DNA of 64,000 nt from Lachnospiraceae bacterium (GTDB lineage: Bacteria; Bacillota; Clostridia; Lachnospirales; Lachnospiraceae). The stretch spans positions 3,286,001 to 3,350,000 of the forward strand of contig AP025576.1 of assembly GCA_022845955.1 (NCBI GenBank), given 5' to 3'. A model generated the notes under the pieces. That model was not told where the DNA came from and did not search any database. It saw only the letters and a list, made by a program, of their open reading frames with translations. Of the stretch, positions 53,840 through 61,940 are shown piece after piece. The position numbers and the translations under genes were made by a program. Each line of letters starts with the position of its first letter. The stretch's first letter is position 1.

Positions 53840-55186
53840 ATGTTTATGGACAGACAACCAAATATATTGTTATTATTTCCAGATGAACATAGAGGAGACT
53901 GGATACCGGGAAAGGAAGATATTCCGGTTAAAATGCCAAATTTAGCCAATCTGATGAAGCAAGGGGTTCATTTTACCCGGGCGGTTACTCCGTCTCCTTT
54001 ATGTGCTCCGGCCCGTGCCTGTCTGGCGGCGGGATGTGATTATTTTTCCTGCCAGGTACCAAATAATGGATTCAACTATCTGTTATCAAAACCGACATTT
54101 TATCAAAAACTACGGGAAGCAGGATATCAGGTAGGTGGTGTGGGAAAGTTCGACTTACATAAGCCCACCCTGTACTGGGGAGCGGATGGCTGGATTGATG
54201 ATCTGGGAACATTGGGCTTTACAACAGCAGTGGATAATGCCGGAAAGATTGATGCTGTCGTTTCAGCAAAAGAGGGTCCAAAGGATCCGTATATGACATG
54301 TCTGCAAAAAGAAGGATGGATGGAATATCATATTGATGATCTTTTGAATAGAAAATTAAAGACACATCCGACGAAACTTCCCGACGAATTATACTGTGAT
54401 AATTGGCTGACCAAGAATGGTATTGATATGCTGAAGCAGTTTGATAAAGAACGTCCATGGTTTCTGCAGGTAAACTTTACCGGTCCTCATCCACCCTTTG
54501 ATGTTACAAAAGAGATGAAAGAACGATGGGAAACGGTAAGATTTCCGGAACCGATTTGTTCCACAGAAGATCCTGAGGAAGCCCAGGCGATACGGCAGAA
54601 TTATGCGGCTATGTTGGAAAATATTGATCAGCGTATCGGAGATATCCTTTCTTATTTGGAGGAAACCGGACAGAGGGATCATACTTTAATTGTATATGCG
54701 TCGGATCATGGCGAAATGTTGGGCGATTTTGACCGGCATGGAAAAGGAAGACCGGAAATTCCTTCGATTCATATTCCATTTATCATAGCTGGACCTGGAG
54801 TTGAGAAGGGAATCGTAAGTGAAGCATTGGTGGAGTTACAGGATTTGGCTGCTACTTTCTGCGATTATGCCGGAGTGGCAGACGCAGAGTTTGAAGATTC
54901 TATTTCTTTAAGAGAAGTTTTATGTGATTCGTCCAAGAAAGGAAAGAGAAAGATTCAGAAATCAGCGTTATTTAAAACAAAGGATAAAACGGATCGGACA
55001 GCATTGGAAAGCGGATGGATTTGTATTCAGGACGAAACCTATAAACTAGTGGAATGGAATAAAGAGGAATACAGGTATTATTATCGTCAGGATGATCAGG
55101 TAATTTTGACAGGGGAAGAAATGGAAAAAGCAAAACAGGCTTTGCAGCCGCTGTTTATTTCACAGTATGGCCAAAGAGAATGCTGA
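53840..55186 (+). CDS. sulfatase 1 (formylglycine type)
   Basis: 448 residues. N-terminal metal site NILLLFPDEHRGD, maturation motif TPSPLCAPARACLAAG (CxPxR, whose cysteine becomes formylglycine), and the distal metal site VYASDHGEMLGDF. It hydrolyses sulfate esters on sugars. In anaerobes the Cys must be converted by a radical SAM maturase (anSME), not encoded in this window. It lacks a signal peptide, so it acts in the cytoplasm. Start may be ATG 53840 or 53846. It overlaps the next frame slightly. Confidence 0.9.
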   Translation: MFMDRQPNILLLFPDEHRGDWIPGKEDIPVKMPNLANLMKQGVHFTRAVTPSPLCAPARACLAAGCDYFSCQVPNNGFNYLLSKPTFYQKLREAGYQVGGVGKFDLHKPTLYWGADGWIDDLGTLGFTTAVDNAGKIDAVVSAKEGPKDPYMTCLQKEGWMEYHIDDLLNRKLKTHPTKLPDELYCDNWLTKNGIDMLKQFDKERPWFLQVNFTGPHPPFDVTKEMKERWETVRFPEPICSTEDPEEAQAIRQNYAAMLENIDQRIGDILSYLEETGQRDHTLIVYASDHGEMLGDFDRHGKGRPEIPSIHIPFIIAGPGVEKGIVSEALVELQDLAATFCDYAGVADAEFEDSISLREVLCDSSKKGKRKIQKSALFKTKDKTDRTALESGWICIQDETYKLVEWNKEEYRYYYRQDDQVILTGEEMEKAKQALQPLFISQYGQREC

Positions 55187-55206
55187 TCGGAAAAGGGAGA
55201 AAGAAA

Positions 55207-57576
55207 ATGAAAGAAAATTATAGGTTAACTATGAAATATCCCAGTAAGTGGTGGCAATCCAGATGGAGAGAGGCTATACCATTGGGAAACGGAATCACGG
55301 GAGCCAGCGTATATGGTTCTGTCTGGGATGAAACCATTATGATTACCCATACGGATTTGTGGTGGAAAAGTGAAACACCGGATCTGCCGGATGTCAGTGA
55401 TACATTGCCGAAAATCAGAGAAAAACTGCTTGCTAACGAGCCTTTTGAGGCAGACCGGATTATGAAAGAAGAATTGCAAAAGAGGGGATATGATCCCGTA
55501 TTGGGTGTACCTCTCCCGCTTTGTGATTTAAAGCTGAAAATGAAAACCAATCAGGGATTTAAACATTACAGGAGAACGTTGGATATGCATCGCGCCGAAG
55601 CAGTGGTATCCTGGGATGATGGCTCCGATACATTGACAAGACGTTGCTTTGTTTCCTATGAAAAAGATGTATTTGTAATGGAAATTATGGAAAAAAATAA
55701 GCATCCCTTTGATTGCAGCCTGCATTTGGAAGTCCATGATCTGGAGGATGCACAGTGGTATCATCAGGAGATGGATGAATTTTTACCAAAGGAAAGAAAA
55801 TCTTTTGTCCACCAGGGTAAATTTATCGCATATACAGCGAAAAATGAGGATGCCACTTATTTCGGAGCAGCTGCCAGGGTATATTATGAAAGTGGAAACT
55901 GCCAGGAAAACGGGGAAAAACTGGAGTTGGAACAGGTGACAAAGGTAACGGTTGTTTTGAAAAACTTTGTTCTGGCCGATACAAATGATGCTGCTTTTGC
56001 GGTATGCGATGATTTGAAAGCCATTGGTTCCGACTACGAAGCATTATTTGAAGAGCATAAAAAAACCTGGGAATCCATATTCACATCGGCGAAATTAGAT
56101 TTAAAGGCAGATGACTATAATACATCCAATGAGGAATTGTTATTGGATGCATACCAGGGAGAAGCTTCTGTGGAAATGTTGGAAAAAATGTGGAATTACG
56201 GGCGATATTTACTTCTGGCAGCTACCAGACCGGGAAGAAATCCCTGTCATTTGTATGGATTATGGTGTGGAGAATATATGGGTCAATGGACCTTTAACAT
56301 GGTCAATGAAAATCTTCAGATGATTTACTGGCAGGCATTGACAGGAAATAATCCGGAATTGCTTCTTTCCGTATTTGACTATATCGAACGGTTGATGGAT
56401 GACTTCAGAACCAACGCCAGAAATTTGTATGGCTGCCGTGGTATATTTATACCTGGTCCCACGGTACCGGATTCCGGATTGATCAAGAATGTTTCGCCCC
56501 ATTTATTATATTGGACTGGCGGAGCAGGATGGGTTGGTCAGCATTATTATGATTATTACCTGTGTACCCAGGATAAGGAATTTTTAAAGAATCGCGCAAT
56601 CCCATATTTGAAGGAAGTGGCATTGTTTTATGAAGACTTTTTTGTGGAAGATGAAAAGGGTTACTATATGACGATTCCCTCCAACTCTCCGGAAAATTCC
56701 CCGGGGAATTTCTGGGATTATAAGACTGGCATGGATGTGGGAATGGAAACAACCATGAATGCGACCATGGATTTTGCCATTGCGAAAGAAGTATTTACGC
56801 ATTTGGTGGAAGGCTGTGAGATTTGCGGAATTGAGACAGAAAATGTGGAAAAATGGAAGAAAATGATTCAAAAAATCCCGCCATACCAGTTAAACGAAGA
56901 TGGTGCGATTAAAGAGTGGATGCATGATTTCTTCAAGGATAATTATCGTCATCGTCATCAGTCTCATTTATATCCGCTTTTCCCGGGCAATGAGATTCAT
57001 GAGGAAACCAACCCGGAATTATACCGTGCATTTGTAGAAGCGGCAAACAAGAGGCTGCAGATTGGAATCAATCAGCAGACTGGCTGGTCTCTTGCCCATC
57101 TGGCAAATAATTATTCCAGAATGAAAGAAAGCGAACATGCCCTGGAGTGTCTGGACTTAATGTGCCGTGCCTGTGTAATGAATAATTTTATGACGGTACA
57201 TAATGATTGGAGACAAATGGGTGTCGGATTAAAAATGGCATGGTCCACAGTACAGCTGGATGCCAATATGGGCTTTACGGCAGCGCTTAATGAAATGCTG
57301 ATGCAGTCATTTGAGGAAACGATTCTGGTGTTACCGGCTCTTCCCAGTCGTTTATGGCAAGGGGAAGTGACACATCTTCTTTCCCGTCAGGGAATTTTAG
57401 TCAGTATGCGGTGGAATATGAAGCAGGGATGGATTGAGGTACGTCTGGAAAATCACCATGTACCAAGGACAGTACAGTTGAAATTGCCCAAGGGATTTAT
57501 CTGTGAGGATAGGCGCATTCAAAATGAGCTTGTTATGGTGGATGAGAATGGGGTCATCCTAAATTTTAAATCTTAG
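55207..57576 (+). CDS. GH95-type glycoside hydrolase
   Basis: 789 residues from ATG 55207 behind AAAGGGAGAAAG. Family GH95 signatures: WREAIPLGNGITGASVYGSV at the N-terminal beta-sandwich, TFNMVNENLQMIYWQALTGN, IKEWMHDFFKDNYRHRHQSH followed by LYPLFPGNEI, and TGWSLAHLANNYSRM in the (alpha/alpha)6 barrel. GH95 enzymes remove alpha-L-fucose or alpha-L-galactose. This suggests that the target glycan has such side groups. No signal peptide. Confidence 0.85.
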   Translation: MKENYRLTMKYPSKWWQSRWREAIPLGNGITGASVYGSVWDETIMITHTDLWWKSETPDLPDVSDTLPKIREKLLANEPFEADRIMKEELQKRGYDPVLGVPLPLCDLKLKMKTNQGFKHYRRTLDMHRAEAVVSWDDGSDTLTRRCFVSYEKDVFVMEIMEKNKHPFDCSLHLEVHDLEDAQWYHQEMDEFLPKERKSFVHQGKFIAYTAKNEDATYFGAAARVYYESGNCQENGEKLELEQVTKVTVVLKNFVLADTNDAAFAVCDDLKAIGSDYEALFEEHKKTWESIFTSAKLDLKADDYNTSNEELLLDAYQGEASVEMLEKMWNYGRYLLLAATRPGRNPCHLYGLWCGEYMGQWTFNMVNENLQMIYWQALTGNNPELLLSVFDYIERLMDDFRTNARNLYGCRGIFIPGPTVPDSGLIKNVSPHLLYWTGGAGWVGQHYYDYYLCTQDKEFLKNRAIPYLKEVALFYEDFFVEDEKGYYMTIPSNSPENSPGNFWDYKTGMDVGMETTMNATMDFAIAKEVFTHLVEGCEICGIETENVEKWKKMIQKIPPYQLNEDGAIKEWMHDFFKDNYRHRHQSHLYPLFPGNEIHEETNPELYRAFVEAANKRLQIGINQQTGWSLAHLANNYSRMKESEHALECLDLMCRACVMNNFMTVHNDWRQMGVGLKMAWSTVQLDANMGFTAALNEMLMQSFEETILVLPALPSRLWQGEVTHLLSRQGILVSMRWNMKQGWIEVRLENHHVPRTVQLKLPKGFICEDRRIQNELVMVDENGVILNFKS

Positions 57577-57615
57577 ACTTTTCATTACTAAGGTTGAAAA
57601 GAAAGGAGCGTACTG

Positions 57616-59985
57616 GTGCGTTTCATTATAAATGCATCATACAAGAAAATAATGAGTGAAATTTTTGTAGCAGAAAATGGTTCCGATAGCAGAGGGGACG
57701 GCTCTCTTTTAAAACCGGTTGCATCACTAAAACAAGCATTAAAGCTGACTCGTGATAAAGAGGATAAAACAGTCATATGTCTGAGAGAAGGACATTATAC
57801 ACTGAACGAGCCATTGGTTTTGGAAAAAGAGGATTCCGGACTACATATTATGGGGTTTCCGGGGGAAACGGCTGTAATAAGCGGTGCCAGCCAGCTGGAA
57901 CAGCTGGTGTGGGAAAGGAATAAAATAAATCCGGATATCTGGAATACATTTATTGGAACCGGACTTTTTATTGATCAGTTGTTTATTGATGATGTTCCGC
58001 AGATTATGGCAAGGTATCCTAACTATCAGGCGGGAGTCCTGCCATTGGGAGGTACTGTTTCACAAGAAGAAATAAAAGAACGGTCAAAGAACTGGAAAAA
58101 TCCATCTACAGGATATATTCGTGCACTTCATGAAGCCGGATGGGGGGGAAATGATTATTATATCCGGGGAAAAAGTGAAAATACGCCCTTGGGACTGGAT
58201 ATTGAGTGGATCGGAGATAATAATAGAGGAAATTATTATAAAGCAGATGCACTTGTGGCTGAAAATATAAAAGAAGAATTGGATTGTGAGCAGGAATGGT
58301 TTTATGATGCAGAGACAGGGATTTTATCGGTTATTCCCCAACAAAATGTATGTTTGGGATCTGATACAAAAATAGAGATTTGTACCAATACAGAATTATT
58401 CCGCATTTGTGGCATAAATTTTGAAAATCCTATAGAAAATATCCGTATCAGTGGATTGATACTGGAAAAAACATCCAGGACAATGTTCACAACAAAACAA
58501 GAAGGAAAAGAATATATTTCTCTTTTAAGGGGAGACTGGGCAGTTGTCCGTTCCGGAAGTATTTATATGAGCAATGCAAAGAATATAGTCATAGAGGACT
58601 GCCGGTTTTCGCATATAGGTGGGAATGCAATCTTTGCATGGGGATATAATAGTGACCATTGTATCTGTAATAATGAATTCTGTCACATCGGTTCTTCCGC
58701 AATTCAGCTGGTTGGTTCTCCTGAGGCAGTTTCTCAGCCTTCTTATTGGGAGCATATGCATTACCCACAGCACACGGTGCATGTCACAGAGGTGAAACAC
58801 CCAAACCAGCGCGGACCGGTATCGGAAGATTATCCAAGGGATATTGAAATCTCGGAAAATCATATTTTTGATGTGGGAATTTACGAAAAACAATCGTCAG
58901 GTGTGAATCTATCCGTATCCAGCCGGATTCGGATTTTACATAATACGATTCATAATAGCGCCAGATCCAATATTAATGTTAATGATGGAACATTTGGCGG
59001 TCACGAGATTGCATATAATGATATCTATGATTCGCAAAGGGAGAGAACGGATCACGGTCCATTTAACTCCTGGGGACGAGACCGGTTCTGGTCGGTTCCG
59101 GACTATAACAGTTTTGGATTAAATGGCGAAATCATCAGGCACTATATAAAAGATGGAAAAGAGTATGATATCGCTCTTCTAGATGCATATCAGACCACTA
59201 AAATTCATCATAACCGATTCCATCATGATAATCGTGAGACACATTCCTGGGGTATTGATCTGGATGACGGATCCAGTAATTATGAGATCTACAAAAATCT
59301 GTGTCTGGGAATAGGGATTAAGCTGCGAGAAGGTTTTGAAAGAAACGTACACCATAATATTATTATTGATGGGCAGATTCAACTACACTGTACTTATAAA
59401 GAGGCCAGAGACCGGATTTATGAAAACATTATTGTTCATAAAAATCCATGGGGATTTGCCGGTCTTGGAGAAGATGAAGCAGAGCGTCTGAGACAGGGAG
59501 AACTGTATATCGATAAAAATGTGTATTTCTATCCTGATGAGAACATTTATCTGGAACCTTTCTGGAAACAGCTGGGGTATGATCAAAATGGATTAAAGGA
59601 TGTAAACCCGGCGTTTATTAACCTGGAAAGGAACAAATGTAAAATCACGAATCAATGTTTACTTGATAAATTTCATTTTTTGAATTTTGAACCGGATTTC
59701 TACGGCAAAAAGAACTGCTCGGAAACAGCACCCGTATATTTATTCCAAAAAGAGTTTGATAAAAAGGAACTTCATGAACAGGAATGGAAAGGGGCATGGA
59801 TCAGCAATGTGGATTATGCGATCATGTCATCAACCGGGACATCGGGAACAGACGGAGTATATTTTAAGAAAGTTCCTAAAGATAGTGAGGCATATGAATT
59901 GGGATTTCGCACTCATCAGGTATTAAAATACTGGAACGGATGTCATTTGGAAAATGTAGAAGCGTTTCTTATGAAAATGTCATGA
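57616..59985 (+). CDS. right-handed beta-helix glycoside hydrolase-like protein
   Basis: 789 residues from GTG 57616 behind GAAAGGAG; ATG 57652 is an alternative. The N-terminus (FVAENGSDSRGDGSLLKPVA) and the repeated turns (AKNIVIEDCRFSHIGGNAIF, SDHCICNNEFCHIGSSAIQL, SRIRILHNTIHNSARSNIN) are typical of parallel beta-helix enzymes with a Beta_helix/pectate-lyase-like core. The arrangement is most like families such as GH141, but I cannot fix the family by eye. No signal peptide, so probably cytoplasmic. Confidence 0.7.
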   Translation: MRFIINASYKKIMSEIFVAENGSDSRGDGSLLKPVASLKQALKLTRDKEDKTVICLREGHYTLNEPLVLEKEDSGLHIMGFPGETAVISGASQLEQLVWERNKINPDIWNTFIGTGLFIDQLFIDDVPQIMARYPNYQAGVLPLGGTVSQEEIKERSKNWKNPSTGYIRALHEAGWGGNDYYIRGKSENTPLGLDIEWIGDNNRGNYYKADALVAENIKEELDCEQEWFYDAETGILSVIPQQNVCLGSDTKIEICTNTELFRICGINFENPIENIRISGLILEKTSRTMFTTKQEGKEYISLLRGDWAVVRSGSIYMSNAKNIVIEDCRFSHIGGNAIFAWGYNSDHCICNNEFCHIGSSAIQLVGSPEAVSQPSYWEHMHYPQHTVHVTEVKHPNQRGPVSEDYPRDIEISENHIFDVGIYEKQSSGVNLSVSSRIRILHNTIHNSARSNINVNDGTFGGHEIAYNDIYDSQRERTDHGPFNSWGRDRFWSVPDYNSFGLNGEIIRHYIKDGKEYDIALLDAYQTTKIHHNRFHHDNRETHSWGIDLDDGSSNYEIYKNLCLGIGIKLREGFERNVHHNIIIDGQIQLHCTYKEARDRIYENIIVHKNPWGFAGLGEDEAERLRQGELYIDKNVYFYPDENIYLEPFWKQLGYDQNGLKDVNPAFINLERNKCKITNQCLLDKFHFLNFEPDFYGKKNCSETAPVYLFQKEFDKKELHEQEWKGAWISNVDYAIMSSTGTSGTDGVYFKKVPKDSEAYELGFRTHQVLKYWNGCHLENVEAFLMKMS

Positions 59986-60027
59986 AGCAGAGTAATATTT
60001 TTGTATCATGGAATTGATTTAAGAATG

Positions 60028-60056
60028 ATCCTGACAGGCAGCATAACTGCCAGGAT
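60028..60056 (+). terminator. small hairpin before sulfatase 2
   Basis: ATCCTG..CAGGAT stem with an inner GGCAG/CTGCC pair just upstream of the ribosome site AAGGAGGAAG; may be a weak terminator or leader structure. Confidence 0.4.
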
Positions 60057-60074
60057 AACAAGGAGGAAGAATTC

Positions 60075-61823
60075 ATGAGTCAGAAAAGACCGAATATTGT
60101 ATTTGTATTAACCGATGATCAGGGTTATGGAGATCTTGGGTGTACAGGGAACCCATGGATTGAGACACCGAATATCGATGCCTTTTATCAGGATAGTGTC
60201 CGTATGACCAATTACCATGTGGGAACGACTTGTGCGCCCACAAGAGCTGGGCTGATGACGGGACACTATGCCAATAGTACGGGTGTGTGGCATACCATTG
60301 GAGGAAGAAGTCTCTTAAGAAAAGATGAATGGTCTTTAGCCACGGCGCTGCGGGAACAGGGATATGAAACAGGAATTTTCGGAAAATGGCATCTGGGTGA
60401 CAGTTATCCGTATCGACCGGAGGACCGTGGATTTTCCGAAGTTATTGTGCATGGGGGAGGCGGAATTTCCCAAACACCGGATTACTGGGGCAATAACTAT
60501 TACGATGATACCTATCGCGTAAACGGAGAATATCAGAAATTCCATGGATATTGTACGGATGTATTTTTTGCTGAGGCAAAAAAATTTATAAAGAAGAATA
60601 AAGAAAATCCGTTTTTCTGTTATATTGCCACCAATGCGCCTCATGCGCCTTATAATGTGGAAGCAAAATATGCGGATAAATATCGCGGTAAAGTGATGGA
60701 AAGCAGAGCAAGATTTTATGGAATGATTTCCAATATTGATGAAAATTTTGGAAAGCTGCGGGAATTTTTACAGGAAGAAGGCCTGGAAGAGAATACCATT
60801 CTCATTTTCATGACAGATAACGGTTCCTCCAATGCATTGACTTATGCCCCGGACGGAACGGTGGTAGAAGGTTATAATGCAGGATTGAAGGGACTGAAGT
60901 GTTCCGAATACGATGGCGGACACAGAGTGCCGTTCTTCCTTCGTTATCCGGATGGAAACATTACAGGCGGAAAAGATGTGGATGGACTGACGGCATATGT
61001 GGATTTTATGCCGACGTTGTTGGAGTTTTGTGATGTTCCGTGTGGAGAACACAAATTCCACGGAATTTCCTTAAAACATGTGATGGAAAATCCGGATGAA
61101 TCGTTACCAAAGCGTTTTGTTGTAACCGATACCCAGAGAGTACCGAATCCAATAAAATGGAAGCAGAGTGCAGTTATGATGGGCGAAATGCGTTTAGTCA
61201 ATGGAAAAGAACTGTATGATGTGGCAGCAGACCGAATGCAGGAACATGATATTGCAGCTGATTATCCGGAATTGGTGGAAGAAATGAGACAGGCGTATGA
61301 GGACTGGTGGGACGTGGTGTCCAGAAAATATGAAGATCCGATTCCTCTGTATGTAACGAAAAAGACAAGACTGACTGCCCATGATTGGCGTGGCGATGTG
61401 GATAATTGTGTATGGAACCAGACGCTGGTGCGCAAAGGGCAAAGAACCTGTGGATCCTGGGAAGTATATGCGGAGAAAGATGGCATCTATCAGATCCAGG
61501 CATACCGGTGGGCACCGGAAACAGGATATGCGCTTTGTCAGGGAATTGAAGGAAATGACAGCGGATATGACCGCACTTTTGTGGAAGAGCGTGCATGGAT
61601 GGATTACGAAGGCGGAGAAGAAATTGAAATTGAAAATGCGGTGGTGGTAATAGACGGCAAACGTATGCAGGTTCAGGATTCCATTGACGGAACAAAGCCC
61701 TGCGTGGAATTTCAAATTCCTATGACCAGAGGGAATCATATGCTTGAAATTCAGTTTAAAGAAAAAGGGCATGGAATATTTGGCGCCTATTATGCTGTAG
61801 TGGCGTGTATAACGGAAAAATAG
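60075..61823 (+). CDS. sulfatase 2 (arylsulfatase-like)
   Basis: 582 residues. PNIVFVLTDDQGYGDLGCTG at the N-terminus (metal site), YHVGTTCAPTRAGLMTGHYA (CxPxR maturation motif), GIFGKWHLGD and FMTDNGSS are all present. After the sulfatase domain (to about residue 420) lies an extra C-terminal beta domain (YAEKDGIYQIQAYRWAPETG) that may bind sugar. It is more like classical arylsulfatases than sulfatase 1, so the two should remove different sulfate groups. No signal peptide seen. Confidence 0.9.
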   Translation: MSQKRPNIVFVLTDDQGYGDLGCTGNPWIETPNIDAFYQDSVRMTNYHVGTTCAPTRAGLMTGHYANSTGVWHTIGGRSLLRKDEWSLATALREQGYETGIFGKWHLGDSYPYRPEDRGFSEVIVHGGGGISQTPDYWGNNYYDDTYRVNGEYQKFHGYCTDVFFAEAKKFIKKNKENPFFCYIATNAPHAPYNVEAKYADKYRGKVMESRARFYGMISNIDENFGKLREFLQEEGLEENTILIFMTDNGSSNALTYAPDGTVVEGYNAGLKGLKCSEYDGGHRVPFFLRYPDGNITGGKDVDGLTAYVDFMPTLLEFCDVPCGEHKFHGISLKHVMENPDESLPKRFVVTDTQRVPNPIKWKQSAVMMGEMRLVNGKELYDVAADRMQEHDIAADYPELVEEMRQAYEDWWDVVSRKYEDPIPLYVTKKTRLTAHDWRGDVDNCVWNQTLVRKGQRTCGSWEVYAEKDGIYQIQAYRWAPETGYALCQGIEGNDSGYDRTFVEERAWMDYEGGEEIEIENAVVVIDGKRMQVQDSIDGTKPCVEFQIPMTRGNHMLEIQFKEKGHGIFGAYYAVVACITEK

Positions 61824-61826
61824 TAT

Positions 61827-61860
61827 CCGTTCAGCTTATAGATCTGAACGGTTTCCTTTA
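61827..61860 (+). terminator. terminator after sulfatase 2
   Basis: CCGTTCAG/CTGAACGG stem followed by TTTCCTTT. Confidence 0.75.
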
Positions 61861-61940
61861 CAGCCCTATGGCTGAACTGTTACGAAAAATAACAATTGCG
61901 GGAAAGCATGGGATACGGAAAAGAATTGGGGAAATTGGAA